A stretch of DNA of 64,000 nt from Algoriphagus zhangzhouensis (GCF_900148515.1 NZ_FRXN01000003.1:844935-908934), one strand, 5' to 3'; shown: positions 17,685 to 26,915, numbered from the stretch's first letter. The notes: generated from the sequence alone by a model not told the origin. Translations and numbers: made by a program.

Positions 17685-17773
17685 TTTACCTTAAATTTTG
17701 TGCAAAGAAACGCCCATTTGGCGGCTTTCACAAGGAAAGACAAAAACTCTCGATGGGAATCAATAGGGAATTG

Positions 17774-17781
17774 TATCTTTG
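17774..17781 (+). promoter_or_regulatory. truA -7 promoter box, 6 bases before ATG
   Basis: TATCTTTG matches TAnnTTTG exactly and is followed by CGCGGT and the ATG at 17788. Transcription would begin at or beside the start codon. No clear -33 TTG was found at the usual distance. Confidence 0.6.
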
Positions 17782-17787
17782 CGCGGT

Positions 17788-18546
17788 ATGAGCGGATTTC
17801 AGCGATATTTTATGGAGTTGAGCTATGAGGGAAGTGCTTTTCACGGATGGCAAATCCAAAATAACTCCCACACAGTTCAAGAATCCATAGAAACAGCCCT
17901 TTCTACTTATTTCAAATCACCCATTTCTATCATGGGAAGTGGACGGACCGACACCGGTGTTCACGCTTCCATGCAGGTTTGTCATTTTGATTACTCGGAA
18001 AATTTCGATCGGGAGAAGTTGCTACGTGGATTGAACGGGATTTTACCCAAACAGATTGCCATTCACTCCATCAGAAAAGTCATACCTGATGCCCATGCTC
18101 GATTTGATGCAGAGGAAAGATCCTATGTTTATCGGATGCTTTTCAGAAAAAATCCTTTCATCGATCATTTGGCCTGGACAAGTTATGTCAGACCTGATAT
18201 TGATTTGATGAACCAAGCGGCTTCTGCTTTGTTAAAACATGAGGATTTTGAAAGTTTCAGCAAAGTGAAAACCGAAGTCAATAATTTTCGCTGTCAAATA
18301 AAAAAGGCTGTTTGGGAACAAAATGGAGAAGAATTGCTATTCCATATAACCGCCAACCGTTTTTTACGTGGAATGGTACGGGCGATTGTCGGTACTTTGG
18401 TGGAAATCGGAATGGGTAGAAGGCAAGTGGAGGAAATGGACGCAATCATTGAATCAAGAGATCGAAAAAAAGCTGGAAAATCAGCACCTGCCCAAGGCTT
18501 GTTTCTATCGAAAATCGTTTATCCGGAAAAAATTTATCTAGATTAG
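17788..18546 (+). CDS. truA: tRNA pseudouridine(38-40) synthase
   Basis: The 252-residue enzyme (from the ATG at 17788; an in-frame TTG 9 bases upstream overlaps the promoter box) isomerises uridines 38-40 in the tRNA anticodon stem. Family motifs are YFMELSYEGSAFHGWQIQ, the catalytic GSGRTDTGVHA with the active-site aspartate (about residue 52), ARFDAEERSYVYRML and FLRGMVRAIVGTLVEIG. It is full length. The stop codon is 6 bases before the next gene, an ABC exporter, so the two are co-transcribed. Confidence 0.96.
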   Translation: MSGFQRYFMELSYEGSAFHGWQIQNNSHTVQESIETALSTYFKSPISIMGSGRTDTGVHASMQVCHFDYSENFDREKLLRGLNGILPKQIAIHSIRKVIPDAHARFDAEERSYVYRMLFRKNPFIDHLAWTSYVRPDIDLMNQAASALLKHEDFESFSKVKTEVNNFRCQIKKAVWEQNGEELLFHITANRFLRGMVRAIVGTLVEIGMGRRQVEEMDAIIESRDRKKAGKSAPAQGLFLSKIVYPEKIYLD

Positions 18547-18552
18547 TAGACT

Positions 18553-20325
18553 TTGAGTTTAGCAAAAGAAAAAGAATCATCAGGCGAAATCGTCGACACC
18601 AAGGTTCTGAAACAATTGTATCGCTATGTCCAGCCTTACAAGTTTCAGTTCTACTTTTTGGTTTTTCTGACTATTTCTTTAGCCATTTTAGCCCCTACTC
18701 GACCTTATTTTATACAGGTCGCCATAGATGATTATATATCTGTGGGAGATAGTCAAGGGCTTTTGAAAATGGTCTATATCCTCGTAGGATTGATGATCTT
18801 GCAGGCTGTGGTTCAGTGGGCACACACCTTTTACTCTGGTTGGATTGGGCAAGTGATTATCCGAGATCTACGCGTCAAACTTTTCGACCATCTATTAAAA
18901 CTGAAATTAAAATTCTTCGACAATACTCCCATCGGACGATTGGTTACCAGAAACGTTTCGGACATCGAAACCCTGGCAGATGTATTTAGCGAAGGGCTGG
19001 CAGCAATCATTGGCGATTTGCTTCAACTAGTGACCATTCTTGGTGTCATGTTTTACATTGATTGGAAATTGACATTGGTCAGCTTGTGTACCTTGCCGCT
19101 GATGATCATTTCTACTTACATCTTCAAGGAAAAAATCAAAGTCACCTTTAATGATGTAAGAAATGCAGTTTCCAACTTGAACGCATTCCTTCAAGAACAC
19201 ATCACGGGGATGAATATCGTCCAGATTTTCAACCGTGAAGATCGAGAGTTTGAGAAATTCAAAGAGATTAATCGAGAACATAGAACTGCTCATATTAAAT
19301 CTGTTCTTTATTACTCCATCTATTTCCCTGTAGCTGAAATCATTCAAGCTATCGGAATCGGATTGGTAGTTTGGTATGGAGCAGTCGGTGTCTTGGGCAT
19401 GGACATTCAAGTAGGTGTATTGATCTCATTCATAATGTATCTGCAACTTTTCTTCCGTCCGATCCGAATGATAGCAGATAGATTCAACACACTTCAAATG
19501 GGTGTGGTGAGTTCCTCTCGTATTTTTAAATTATTGGATAGCACAGAACACATTGCCAATGAAGGTGATTTCAAGCCTGAAAAAGTCAAAGGACATATCG
19601 AGGTAAAAGACCTTTGGTTTGCTTATGTCGATGAAGATTATGTTCTCAAAAACATCAATTTCGAGGTTAAACCAGGACAAACAGTTGCCCTAGTAGGAGC
19701 CACCGGAGCCGGAAAATCTTCCACAATCAACCTTCTTTCTAGATTCTACGAAATCAACAAAGGCTCTATTTCTATTGACGGCACAGACATCAGGGATTTC
19801 GAGCTAAGTACACTTAGAAAACACATCGGCGTTGTACTTCAAGATGTATTTCTTTTCTCCAATTCAATCTATTACAACATCACCCTTGGAAACCCTAATA
19901 TTACTAGGGAGCAAGTACTAGAAGCTGCTGAGATGGTAGGAGCCAAAAAGTTTATCGAAAGACTTCCTGGCGGTCTGGATTATAATGTAATGGAACGAGG
20001 AGCAACTCTTTCGGTCGGCCAAAGACAATTGATTTCATTTGTTCGAGCAATGGTTTACAATCCTGAGATTATCATCTTGGATGAGGCTACCTCTTCAGTT
20101 GATACCGAAACGGAGGAATTGATCCAAGAATCCATCGAGAAAATGATGAAGGGAAGAACTTCCATAGTCATCGCCCACCGACTTTCAACCATTCAAAAGG
20201 CGGATCAAATCATTGTCCTTCATAAAGGAGAAATCGTGGAAACAGGAACCCATGAAACTCTTTTGGAAATGGGAGGATATTACACCCAATTGCATCAAAT
20301 GCAACTCAAGACTATGGCAATCTAG
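18553..20325 (+). CDS. ABC exporter, fused membrane and ATPase domains, probable TTG start
   Basis: This 590-residue transporter begins at TTG (18553); the next in-frame ATG would remove the first membrane helices, so TTG is preferred. Residues 20-320 form the six-helix exporter domain. The ATPase domain has Walker A GATGAGKSS (about 381), Q-loop GVVLQDVFLFSN, signature TLSVGQRQLISFVRA (about 485; LSVGQ in place of LSGGQ, a common variant), Walker B IIILDEATSSVD and IAHRLSTIQKAD. It is probably active as a dimer in the inner membrane. The substrate is unknown; the class includes lipid and multidrug exporters. It is coupled to truA by a 6-base gap. Confidence 0.88.
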   Translation: MSLAKEKESSGEIVDTKVLKQLYRYVQPYKFQFYFLVFLTISLAILAPTRPYFIQVAIDDYISVGDSQGLLKMVYILVGLMILQAVVQWAHTFYSGWIGQVIIRDLRVKLFDHLLKLKLKFFDNTPIGRLVTRNVSDIETLADVFSEGLAAIIGDLLQLVTILGVMFYIDWKLTLVSLCTLPLMIISTYIFKEKIKVTFNDVRNAVSNLNAFLQEHITGMNIVQIFNREDREFEKFKEINREHRTAHIKSVLYYSIYFPVAEIIQAIGIGLVVWYGAVGVLGMDIQVGVLISFIMYLQLFFRPIRMIADRFNTLQMGVVSSSRIFKLLDSTEHIANEGDFKPEKVKGHIEVKDLWFAYVDEDYVLKNINFEVKPGQTVALVGATGAGKSSTINLLSRFYEINKGSISIDGTDIRDFELSTLRKHIGVVLQDVFLFSNSIYYNITLGNPNITREQVLEAAEMVGAKKFIERLPGGLDYNVMERGATLSVGQRQLISFVRAMVYNPEIIILDEATSSVDTETEELIQESIEKMMKGRTSIVIAHRLSTIQKADQIIVLHKGEIVETGTHETLLEMGGYYTQLHQMQLKTMAI

Positions 20326-20363
20326 CCTAGATTTTGCTTGAACAAATTAAAAAACAATTTATC

Positions 20364-20948
20364 GTGAAATACAGATTACTAGTACTTCTATTAGCATTCC
20401 CATTGTTTTCAATGGCTCAAGAAAGAGGAGTTGGAGTTCGAATTGGCGAGCCATTTTCCATTACTTACAAAGATTTCTTCGACGATTACTTTTCCTATGA
20501 ATTAATGGTAGGAACCGGAAGTCCGAATGGAGGAACTTATTACCAAAGGGATTTTGACAACAACCCTCCTAGTTCCAATTCATTTTATGTAAACCATAAC
20601 ACTCAAAAGGGAATCTCTCTTCATGGACGAGTTGCTCTCCATGAGGACTTTACAGACATGTTCGACATTACCGAAGGGTATTTGCTTGGATATGTTGGCG
20701 CAGGTGTCCAATTAAGAACAACAAATGTGACCTATACCTATACTGAAGGCCAAGTTGGAGGTTCTGTTCCTTTGACTGAGAAGCGAAACAATATTGATTT
20801 TGGACCAGAGGTATTTGGAGGTGGAGAATACTATTTTGATGAGATACCGATTTCGGTATTCGCAGAGATTGGTTTCTTTCTGGAATTGTTGGATCGTGTA
20901 GGCCACATCAAAGGTCAAGGAGGGATTGGAGTTAGATATTTATTCTAA
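20364..20948 (+). CDS. Small exported outer-membrane beta-barrel protein
   Basis: The frame is open from 20334 (TTG), but a GTG at 20364 gives a clean signal peptide (KYRLLVLLLAFPLFSMAQ), so I place the start there, for 194 residues. The mature part alternates strands and turns (GVGVRIGEPFSITYKDFF, SLHGRVALHEDF, LLGYVGAGVQLRTTN, GVRYLF) and ends in an aromatic residue, as in 8-strand outer-membrane barrels. No specific family is recognised. It lies 38 bases after the ABC exporter and 3 bases before the next gene. Confidence 0.7.
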   Translation: MKYRLLVLLLAFPLFSMAQERGVGVRIGEPFSITYKDFFDDYFSYELMVGTGSPNGGTYYQRDFDNNPPSSNSFYVNHNTQKGISLHGRVALHEDFTDMFDITEGYLLGYVGAGVQLRTTNVTYTYTEGQVGGSVPLTEKRNNIDFGPEVFGGGEYYFDEIPISVFAEIGFFLELLDRVGHIKGQGGIGVRYLF

Positions 20949-20951
20949 ATC

Positions 20952-21470
20952 ATGAAAAACAAATTAGGGATTGCTTTGCTGGCCTTTGTGGTGATCATCA
21001 CTGGAAGCTATATCCTTTTCAATAAACTGGGAGGAGATAATCCAGTACAAATTTCTTTGGTCGAGAAAAACCCCGAACCATTGACAGGTATCTACTACAT
21101 CGGAACACCTCAAGATGAAAAATTAAAAGAGGCTTTCGAAGAAATTGAGACTCAGAAAAGTCTCCATCCCGGTACATTCCTCCATACCATTTACGAAGTG
21201 GAACCAGCAGGAAAATTGGACACAATGAAAGTCTTTATTGGCCTGAATCAAGCTCTTTCAGGTGAAGAATTCGAATCTAGAATTTTTCAGGAAAAGCAAT
21301 ATTTGGTAGCAAAAATCCAATCCAATAAATGGGTCATGCCTGGACCGGAAATCGTAAAAGAGCAACTAATGAACTTTGCCGATTCTGCGAAATTAACTTT
21401 AACAGGGATCTTCATTGATAAGATAATTACTGACAATGAGGTACATGTCATCGCTCCGGTAAAGGATTAA
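20952..21470 (+). CDS. Membrane-anchored protein of unknown function
   Basis: This 172-residue product has one N-terminal membrane helix (LGIALLAFVVIITGSYILF, about 4-23) and a soluble domain of about 140 residues on the outside. The domain (LTGIYYIGTPQDEKLKEAFEEIE, TIYEVEPAGKLDTMKVFIG, KWVMPGPEIVKEQLMNFADSAKLTL) has a beta-alpha-beta pattern that faintly recalls the GyrI-like small-molecule-binding fold, but I would not assign it. It starts 3 bases after the barrel protein and is probably translated from the same mRNA. Confidence 0.65.
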   Translation: MKNKLGIALLAFVVIITGSYILFNKLGGDNPVQISLVEKNPEPLTGIYYIGTPQDEKLKEAFEEIETQKSLHPGTFLHTIYEVEPAGKLDTMKVFIGLNQALSGEEFESRIFQEKQYLVAKIQSNKWVMPGPEIVKEQLMNFADSAKLTLTGIFIDKIITDNEVHVIAPVKD

Positions 21471-21502
21471 AATCCAATTTAGATTTTTTAACCAACCCTT
21501 AA

Positions 21503-21529
21503 AGTATTTTTAACGTGTAAGAAAATACT
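21503..21529. repeat. Inverted repeat upstream of the collagen-like lipoprotein gene
   Basis: AGTATTTT and AAAATACT pair over an 11-base loop. With no following T tract it is a weak terminator; it could be a leader hairpin or operator for the gene at 21550. Confidence 0.4.
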
Positions 21530-21549
21530 CATTCACCAAATATTATTTT

Positions 21550-22086
21550 ATGAAAAGATTTACCACAATATTCAGCCTGATTGCCGTGATGGCTTTTCAG
21601 GCATGTGAAGGGCCAGTAGGTCCTCAAGGACCAGCAGGTCAAGATGGTGTAGATGGAATCACAATAGTTGGCGAAGCCTTTGAGGTAGAAGTTGACTTTA
21701 CCGAAACCAATGACTACACCGAAATCTTTGAATTTGACCCGGAAATTTATGATAGCGATGTCGTTTTGATTTATATCCAATGGGAACAAGATAACGGAAC
21801 TCCAATTTGGCGACCATTACCGCAGACAATCTTTTTCCAGGAAGGAGTCCTAATGTACAATTATGACTTTACTCAATATGACTTCTCTGTATTCTTGGAT
21901 GGTCCATTAGACTACTCTCTACTAGGAGATGAGTGGACTCAAGATCAGTTATTCAGAGTGGTCATTGTACCTGCTGATTTCTCTACTACCAATAGAATTG
22001 ATTATTCAGATTATGATGCGGTGACAAAAATGCTTGGAATCGAAGAGGACGACTTTGTGAGACTTTCTCCAAAATCGAAACAATAA
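21550..22086 (+). CDS. Lipoprotein with short collagen-like segment
   Basis: This 178-residue protein has a lipoprotein signal (MKRFTTIFSLIAVMAFQAC, lipobox FQAC). Directly after the lipidated cysteine comes GPVGPQGPAGQDGVDG, five Gly-X-Y triplets of collagen type, then a beta-rich acidic domain of about 140 residues. I recall this layout (lipobox, short GPxGPxGPxG run, small domain) in many Bacteroidota surface lipoproteins; the run is too short for a stable triple helix and is probably a stalk or spacer. The role is unknown. A terminator follows. Confidence 0.8.
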   Translation: MKRFTTIFSLIAVMAFQACEGPVGPQGPAGQDGVDGITIVGEAFEVEVDFTETNDYTEIFEFDPEIYDSDVVLIYIQWEQDNGTPIWRPLPQTIFFQEGVLMYNYDFTQYDFSVFLDGPLDYSLLGDEWTQDQLFRVVIVPADFSTTNRIDYSDYDAVTKMLGIEEDDFVRLSPKSKQ

Positions 22087-22111
22087 GATATACTAAACCA
22101 ACTTCTACTAC

Positions 22112-22148
22112 GACAGGATTGAGGCTTTGCAGCGGTCCTGTTTTTTTA
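22112..22148 (+). terminator. Terminator of the collagen-like lipoprotein gene
   Basis: ACAGGA and TCCTGT arms with a 16-base interior loop, followed by TTTTTT. Confidence 0.65.
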
Positions 22149-22185
22149 TGTCTAAATTTTTCGAGGCCAAATATTATTTGCTTCC

Positions 22186-22193
22186 TATCTTTG
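22186..22193 (+). promoter_or_regulatory. hemE -7 promoter box, 4 bases before ATG
   Basis: TATCTTTG matches TAnnTTTG exactly. CACC separates it from the hemE ATG at 22198, the same geometry as at truA and the MsbA-like gene. Confidence 0.6.
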
Positions 22194-22197
22194 CACC

Positions 22198-23223
22198 ATG
22201 CAAATCCAAAACGATCTGCTGCTCAGAGCAGCAAAAGGCGAGAAAGTTGAGAGAACTCCTGTTTGGTTAATGCGTCAAGCTGGACGCATCCTACCTGAAT
22301 ATAGAGCAGTAAGGGAATCTGTTTCCGGATTTATTGAATTAGCGCAAACTCCTGAGCTAGCTTCTGAAGTGACCATTCAGCCAGTTGACCTTTTAGGAGT
22401 GGATGCTGCTATCATCTTCTCGGATATTCTGGTTATTCCAGAAGCGATGGGATTACCCTATGAAATGGTAGAAAAAAGAGGCCCATGGTTCCCTAATACT
22501 GTAAGCTCTGAATCCGATTTGAAGAAATTGAGAATCGCTGACGGAGCCAATGACCTGAGCTATGTGATCAAGGCTATTGAGATCACAAAAAAAGAATTGG
22601 CAGGAAGAGTACCTTTGATCGGATTTGCAGGTGCACCTTGGACCATTTTTGCATACATGGTAGAGGGAAGTGGAAGCAAAACCTTCTCCAAAGCGAGGGC
22701 AATGTTGTATACTGAGCCGAAGCTTTCTCACCAGCTTTTGCAGATGATCACCGATAGTACGATCAACTATCTAAAAGCTCAAATTGCTGCAGGTGCCGAT
22801 CTGATTCAGCTATTTGACAGTTGGGCTGGAATTTTGGGACCTGATCAATACGAAGAATTCTCCTTGAACTACATTTCGCAAATATGTGATGCTATCAATG
22901 AAGTCCCTAAAACTGTTTTTGCAAAGGGAGCATTTTTCGCCAGAGAGGCAATGGGTCAATTGAATTGTGAAACAATCGGTTTGGATTGGAATATGGGAAT
23001 TGCAGAATCCAGAAAAATGATTGGAGAGGACAAGACCCTACAAGGCAATTTGGATCCGGCAGCTTTGTATGGCACTCCGGAACAAGTAGCAGCTGCGACC
23101 AACAGGATGATGGATCAATTCAAAGGAGGAAGGCATATTGCTAACTTGGGCCATGGTGTATATCCTGACATCGATCCAGAAAAGGTTAAAGTCTTTATCG
23201 AAACCGTAAAAAATTATAAATAA
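22198..23223 (+). CDS. hemE: Uroporphyrinogen decarboxylase
   Basis: The 341-residue enzyme removes four acetate carboxyl groups from uroporphyrinogen III to give coproporphyrinogen III in heme synthesis. Signature blocks are present: [20 protein letters not shown] near the start, [14 protein letters not shown] with the catalytic aspartate (about residue 80), [16 protein letters not shown], and [18 protein letters not shown] at the end. It is complete and appears monocistronic. hemB lies in the same window at 30700, but not linked. Confidence 0.96.
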   Translation: MQIQNDLLLRAAKGEKVERTPVWLMRQAGRILPEYRAVRESVSGFIELAQTPELASEVTIQPVDLLGVDAAIIFSDILVIPEAMGLPYEMVEKRGPWFPNTVSSESDLKKLRIADGANDLSYVIKAIEITKKELAGRVPLIGFAGAPWTIFAYMVEGSGSKTFSKARAMLYTEPKLSHQLLQMITDSTINYLKAQIAAGADLIQLFDSWAGILGPDQYEEFSLNYISQICDAINEVPKTVFAKGAFFAREAMGQLNCETIGLDWNMGIAESRKMIGEDKTLQGNLDPAALYGTPEQVAAATNRMMDQFKGGRHIANLGHGVYPDIDPEKVKVFIETVKNYK

Positions 23224-23224
23224 T

Positions 23225-23250
23225 AAAAGGAGCCTAGCGCTCCTTTTTTA
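23225..23250. terminator. Bidirectional terminator between hemE and the MOSC gene
   Basis: AAAGGAGC and GCTCCTTT pair over CTAGC, with A and T tracts on the two sides. It touches the stop codon of the convergent MOSC gene. Confidence 0.85.
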
Positions 23251-24054
23251 ATGTACTGTGACCGTATCCCCAACTTTTACCTTGCCTGAGTTTAAGGCTA
23301 CGACATTTTGTCCAAAGAGAATTTTATGTCCTTGCTGACGATATGTGGCTAAAGTTTTTAAGGGCTCTTTTCCTTTTTCACCAGTCTCTTGATTGATTGT
23401 GATCATTACACATCGAGCACAAAGCTTGATCCCTTGAAATTCTACTTCCCCAACTGTCATTTTCACAAATTGATCTTCCTGAAAAGGTGTCATTCCAGAA
23501 AAAACCAGATTTGGGCGAAAACGATTCATCGAAATTGGCTCATCCAATCTAGAATTTAAATCATCCAAAGAAGCCTGACTTATCAATAAATACGGCATCC
23601 CATCAGCAAAACTGACAGATTCAGAATTCACGGCATATTTCGAATCAACTTTTCGCTTTGTGGACTCGGGCATTTTCACCAATCTCACTGGAAAACCTAA
23701 GTAATCCGAAAACCAATTATCCGCTTCGCTTGATACGGATCGGGCTTCCATTTCATCATCCCACACGGTTACCGATAATTTATCTGAACCTACTTCCTCT
23801 AAAGAAATTTCTATTTGGTTTTGGGAATTCTTGCTATCAAAAACTTGCAAGGAATTTTCACCCAATTCAACCTTTAGAAAGACCAAACTTGGATGCTTCC
23901 TCTGGGATAAAAACTGCCCATTTTCGTCCACAAGCATCCATCTTCTGTCATATTTGAAGCCCTTTTCCTCCACAATCCAAGAATCCAAACGAATGCCTCC
24001 CAAGGATTTGATGGGGTAAATAAATATATCCTGTAATGTAATTTTCTGACTCAT
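23248..24054 (-). CDS. MOSC-domain protein (YcbX/mARC-like)
   Basis: This 268-residue protein has the MOSC N-terminal beta-barrel domain (LQDIFIYPIKSLGGIRLDSW, then GFKYDRRWMLVDENGQFLSQRKHP) and a C-terminal MOSC domain with MNRFRPNLVF, VEFQGIKLCARCVMITINQETG and ALNSGKVKVGDTV. The cysteine of CARC is the conserved candidate molybdenum ligand. The family includes YcbX, which reduces N-hydroxylated compounds with molybdenum cofactor, and mammalian mARC. An N-hydroxylated base detoxification role is likely by homology only; no redox partner is fused. Confidence 0.88.
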   Translation of the reverse strand: MSQKITLQDIFIYPIKSLGGIRLDSWIVEEKGFKYDRRWMLVDENGQFLSQRKHPSLVFLKVELGENSLQVFDSKNSQNQIEISLEEVGSDKLSVTVWDDEMEARSVSSEADNWFSDYLGFPVRLVKMPESTKRKVDSKYAVNSESVSFADGMPYLLISQASLDDLNSRLDEPISMNRFRPNLVFSGMTPFQEDQFVKMTVGEVEFQGIKLCARCVMITINQETGEKGKEPLKTLATYRQQGHKILFGQNVVALNSGKVKVGDTVTVH

Positions 24055-24496
24055 TGGATTCTTTTTTATTTTTAAAAAGACGAGTCAAAATACTGACTTA
24101 AGCGATCAAATACGTCAGACTTGGAATAAAAGCTTTGAAAACAGACCAAAAAGAAGGAATAATTTCAAATTGCTGATCTCCTAAAATCAGGATTTCACCG
24201 ACAAGAAATACTACCAGCCACCGGAGTTTCTCCTTTTTGTTCCCATGAAAAAATATCCCTTTCATACTTATTAGATGACAATAAAGCCTGAAAGGTTGCA
24301 ATGCCCTTGAAATATTAACAAACCTGTCAGGAATGCAGCCCAATTTCGAGGCTATTGTGTCAAAAAAAGAAAAGATTAAGAAATCAGAAAGCCTCATTCT
24401 GACAATGTGACACAAAAAACCTCAAAAATAGAGATGGCATAAGCCTTGAAGAATGGGAGTAGTATCAATTAAGCAACTAATTTAAAATTTATAATC
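24055..24496. other. 442-base intergenic region upstream of dnaK
   Basis: There is no confident gene. One minus-strand frame (24264-24100, 54 codons starting MKGIFFHGNKKEKLRW, with a hydrophobic stretch) could encode a small membrane protein, but nothing else supports it. TTGTGTCA (24355-24362) and TGACACAA (24408-24415) form a separated inverted repeat 135 and 82 bases before the dnaK start. This could be an operator for heat-shock control, but I know no matching regulator. No HrcA CIRCE element was seen. Confidence 0.5.
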
Positions 24497-26416
24497 ATGG
24501 GAAAAATTATAGGCATTGACTTAGGAACCACCAACTCCTGCGTAGCCGTAATGGAGGGGAATGAGCCTGTGGTCATCCAAAATAGTGAAGGTAGAAGAAC
24601 TACTCCTTCTATCGTTGCATTTCTGGACAATGGAAACGGAGAGCGCAAAGTAGGTGATCCTGCAAAACGTCAGGCAATCACCAATCCTGCCAATACTATT
24701 TCTTCTGTTAAAAGATTTATGGGTAAGAAATTCTCTGAAGTTTCTGCAGAGAAAAAACATGCTTCCTATAAAGTAGAACAAGGACCAAATGACACCGTAG
24801 CAATCAAAATCGGTGATAGATCTTATACACCTCAAGAGATTTCTGCAATGATTCTTCAGAAAATGAAGAGTACTGCTGAGGATTTCTTGGGACAAGAAGT
24901 AACTGAAGCAGTAATTACAGTTCCTGCTTACTTCAACGATGCTGAGCGTCAAGCTACCAAAGAGGCAGGTCAAATCGCTGGTTTGGAAGTGAAGCGTATC
25001 ATCAACGAGCCTACCGCTGCTGCTTTGGCTTACGGTATGGACAAGAAAAACCAAGACATGAAAATCGCTGTGTATGACCTTGGTGGTGGTACATTCGATA
25101 TCTCTGTCCTAGAACTAGGTGATGGTGTGTTTGAGGTAAAATCTACCAATGGTGATGTACACCTAGGTGGAGACGACTTTGACCAAGTGATCATCAACTG
25201 GCTTGCTGAAGAATTCCAAGCTGAAGAGCAAATTGACTTGAGACAAGATCCAATGGCTCTTCAAAGATTGAAAGAAGCTGCTGAGAAAGCGAAAATCGAA
25301 TTGTCTAGCTCTTCTTCTACTGAAATCAACTTGCCATACATCACTGCTACTCAAACCGGTCCTAAGCACTTGGTAAGAAACTTGAGCAGATCTAAGTTTG
25401 AGCAACTTTCTGAGGAATTGGTAAAAAGATCCATGGAGCCATGTAAGAAAGCTTTGGCGGATGCAGGAATGAATCCTTCTGAAATCGACGAAGTAATCTT
25501 GGTTGGTGGTTCTACCAGAATCCCTAAAATCCAGGAAGAAGTTGAGAAATTCTTCGGAAAGAAACCTTCTAAAGGTGTAAACCCTGATGAGGTAGTAGCA
25601 ATCGGTGCTGCGATCCAAGGTGGTGTATTGACAGGTGAAGTGAAAGACGTTCTTTTGCTAGACGTAACTCCACTTTCCTTGGGTATCGAAACAATGGGTG
25701 GTGTATTCACCAAATTGATCGAGTCCAACACAACCATTCCTACCAAGAAATCTGAAGTATTCTCTACCGCTGCTGACAATCAGCCTGCTGTTGATATCCA
25801 TGTTCTTCAAGGTGAAAGATCCATGGCTAAAGACAACAAGACCATCGGTAGATTCCAGCTTTCTGACATTCCACCTGCACAGAGAGGTGTACCTCAAATC
25901 GAAGTTACATTTGACATCGATGCCAATGGTATCCTAAATGTATCTGCAAAGGACAAAGGAACTGGTAAAGAGCAGAAAATCAAGATTGAAGCTTCTTCCG
26001 GACTTTCTCAAGAAGAAATCGACAGAATGAAGAAAGAAGCTGAAGCAAATGCTGCTTCAGATAAAGCTGAAAAAGAAAAAATTGAGAAGCTAAACCAAGC
26101 TGACAGCCTAGTATTCCAAACTGAAAAGCAGTTGAAAGAATATGGGGATAAGCTATCTGATGGCAACAAAACTGCTATCACCGGAGCTCTTGAGACTTTG
26201 AAAGCTGCACATCAAGCTCAGGACATCGCAGGCGTTGAAGCTGGCATGGAAGGCTTGAACAAGGCATGGGAAGCTGCTTCTCAAGAAATCTACAATGCGA
26301 CTCAAGGAGCAGGTGCTCAGCCAGGAGCTGAAGCTGGTCCAGACGCAGGAGCTGATGCTTCAGGAGACGGAGTCTCTGATGTAGATTACGAAGAAGTCAA
26401 CGAAGACAAAAAATAA
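24497..26416 (+). CDS. dnaK: Chaperone Hsp70
   Basis: The 639-residue protein is a full DnaK. The ATPase domain opens [21 protein letters not shown] and contains [49 protein letters not shown] and [11 protein letters not shown]. The substrate-binding domain follows ([14 protein letters not shown], linker near VLLLD) and the disordered end is Gly/Ala-rich, closing [11 protein letters not shown] like other bacterial DnaKs. Codon use is visibly more restricted than in neighbours, as expected for a very highly expressed gene. No grpE or dnaJ flanks it. A GroES-like gene lies downstream past two hairpins. Confidence 0.98.
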   Translation: MGKIIGIDLGTTNSCVAVMEGNEPVVIQNSEGRRTTPSIVAFLDNGNGERKVGDPAKRQAITNPANTISSVKRFMGKKFSEVSAEKKHASYKVEQGPNDTVAIKIGDRSYTPQEISAMILQKMKSTAEDFLGQEVTEAVITVPAYFNDAERQATKEAGQIAGLEVKRIINEPTAAALAYGMDKKNQDMKIAVYDLGGGTFDISVLELGDGVFEVKSTNGDVHLGGDDFDQVIINWLAEEFQAEEQIDLRQDPMALQRLKEAAEKAKIELSSSSSTEINLPYITATQTGPKHLVRNLSRSKFEQLSEELVKRSMEPCKKALADAGMNPSEIDEVILVGGSTRIPKIQEEVEKFFGKKPSKGVNPDEVVAIGAAIQGGVLTGEVKDVLLLDVTPLSLGIETMGGVFTKLIESNTTIPTKKSEVFSTAADNQPAVDIHVLQGERSMAKDNKTIGRFQLSDIPPAQRGVPQIEVTFDIDANGILNVSAKDKGTGKEQKIKIEASSGLSQEEIDRMKKEAEANAASDKAEKEKIEKLNQADSLVFQTEKQLKEYGDKLSDGNKTAITGALETLKAAHQAQDIAGVEAGMEGLNKAWEAASQEIYNATQGAGAQPGAEAGPDAGADASGDGVSDVDYEEVNEDKK

Positions 26417-26433
26417 GTAATATTCATATTTCA

Positions 26434-26468
26434 AAACGGCATCTGATCTAATTCGGGTGCTGTTTTTA
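26434..26468 (+). terminator. First dnaK terminator
   Basis: ACGGCATC (26436-26443) pairs with GGTGCTGT (26456-26463), including two G-U pairs, and is followed by TTTTATT. Confidence 0.65.
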
Positions 26469-26470
26469 TT

Positions 26471-26520
26471 CCAAAGCCAAGAATCTAGATACACCATCAA
26501 GAGTCTTGGCTTTTGTTTCT
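26471..26520 (+). terminator. Second hairpin in tandem after dnaK
   Basis: AAAGCCAAGA (26473-26482) and TCTTGGCTTT (26504-26513) pair perfectly over a 21-base loop, followed by TGTTTCTT. It ends 20 bases before the GroES-like start codon. Confidence 0.55.
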
Positions 26521-26540
26521 TGAACCAATTTTCAACAAAC

Positions 26541-26915
26541 ATGCAACTAACCTCAGATAATAAGTTGAAGAATCTAATCGTAGTGGGAGACCGTGTGCTG
26601 ATTAGATTAAAAAAGCCAAACGAACGTACTTCTACGGGTCTTTACCTTCCCCCGGGAGTACAGGAAAAAGAAAAGGTTCAGCAAGGTTATATTATTAAAA
26701 TAGGTCCTGGTTACCCTATTCCTGTTGCTAGTGAAGATCATGAGCCTTGGATGGATCAGGAGGAAAAAATAAAATACATCCCTCTTCAGGCAAAAGAAGG
26801 AGACCTAGCAATATTTTTACTTTCAGGAGCCCATGAAGTGATCTATGAAGGAGAAAAGCTATACATCGTCTCTCAAAGCTCAATATTGATGCTTGAAAGA
26901 GAACAAGAACTATAA
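26541..26915 (+). CDS. GroES-like co-chaperonin homologue
   Basis: The start is placed at the ATG on 26541 (MQLTSDNKLKNLIVVG), giving 124 residues; an upstream in-frame start would lie within the dnaK terminator. KNLIVVGDRVLIRLKKPNERTSTGLYLPPG matches the GroES beta-barrel opening with a mobile-loop-like insertion, and GDLAIFLLSGAHEVIYEGEKLYIVSQSSILML matches the GroES end. It is longer than canonical GroES (about 95 residues) because of an extra segment around residues 53-78 (GPGYPIPVASEDHEPWMDQE). I recall such longer stand-alone homologues in Bacteroidota. It is not next to groEL, so whether it caps GroEL is uncertain. Confidence 0.8.
   Translation: MQLTSDNKLKNLIVVGDRVLIRLKKPNERTSTGLYLPPGVQEKEKVQQGYIIKIGPGYPIPVASEDHEPWMDQEEKIKYIPLQAKEGDLAIFLLSGAHEVIYEGEKLYIVSQSSILMLEREQEL

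Noticed and set aside
24098..24415. 105-codon minus-strand frame upstream of dnaK
   Set aside because: No family, poor codon pattern, and it covers the probable dnaK regulatory region. Only the inner 54-codon part (24264-24100) looks vaguely protein-like, and I mention it as a remote possibility in the spacer entry.
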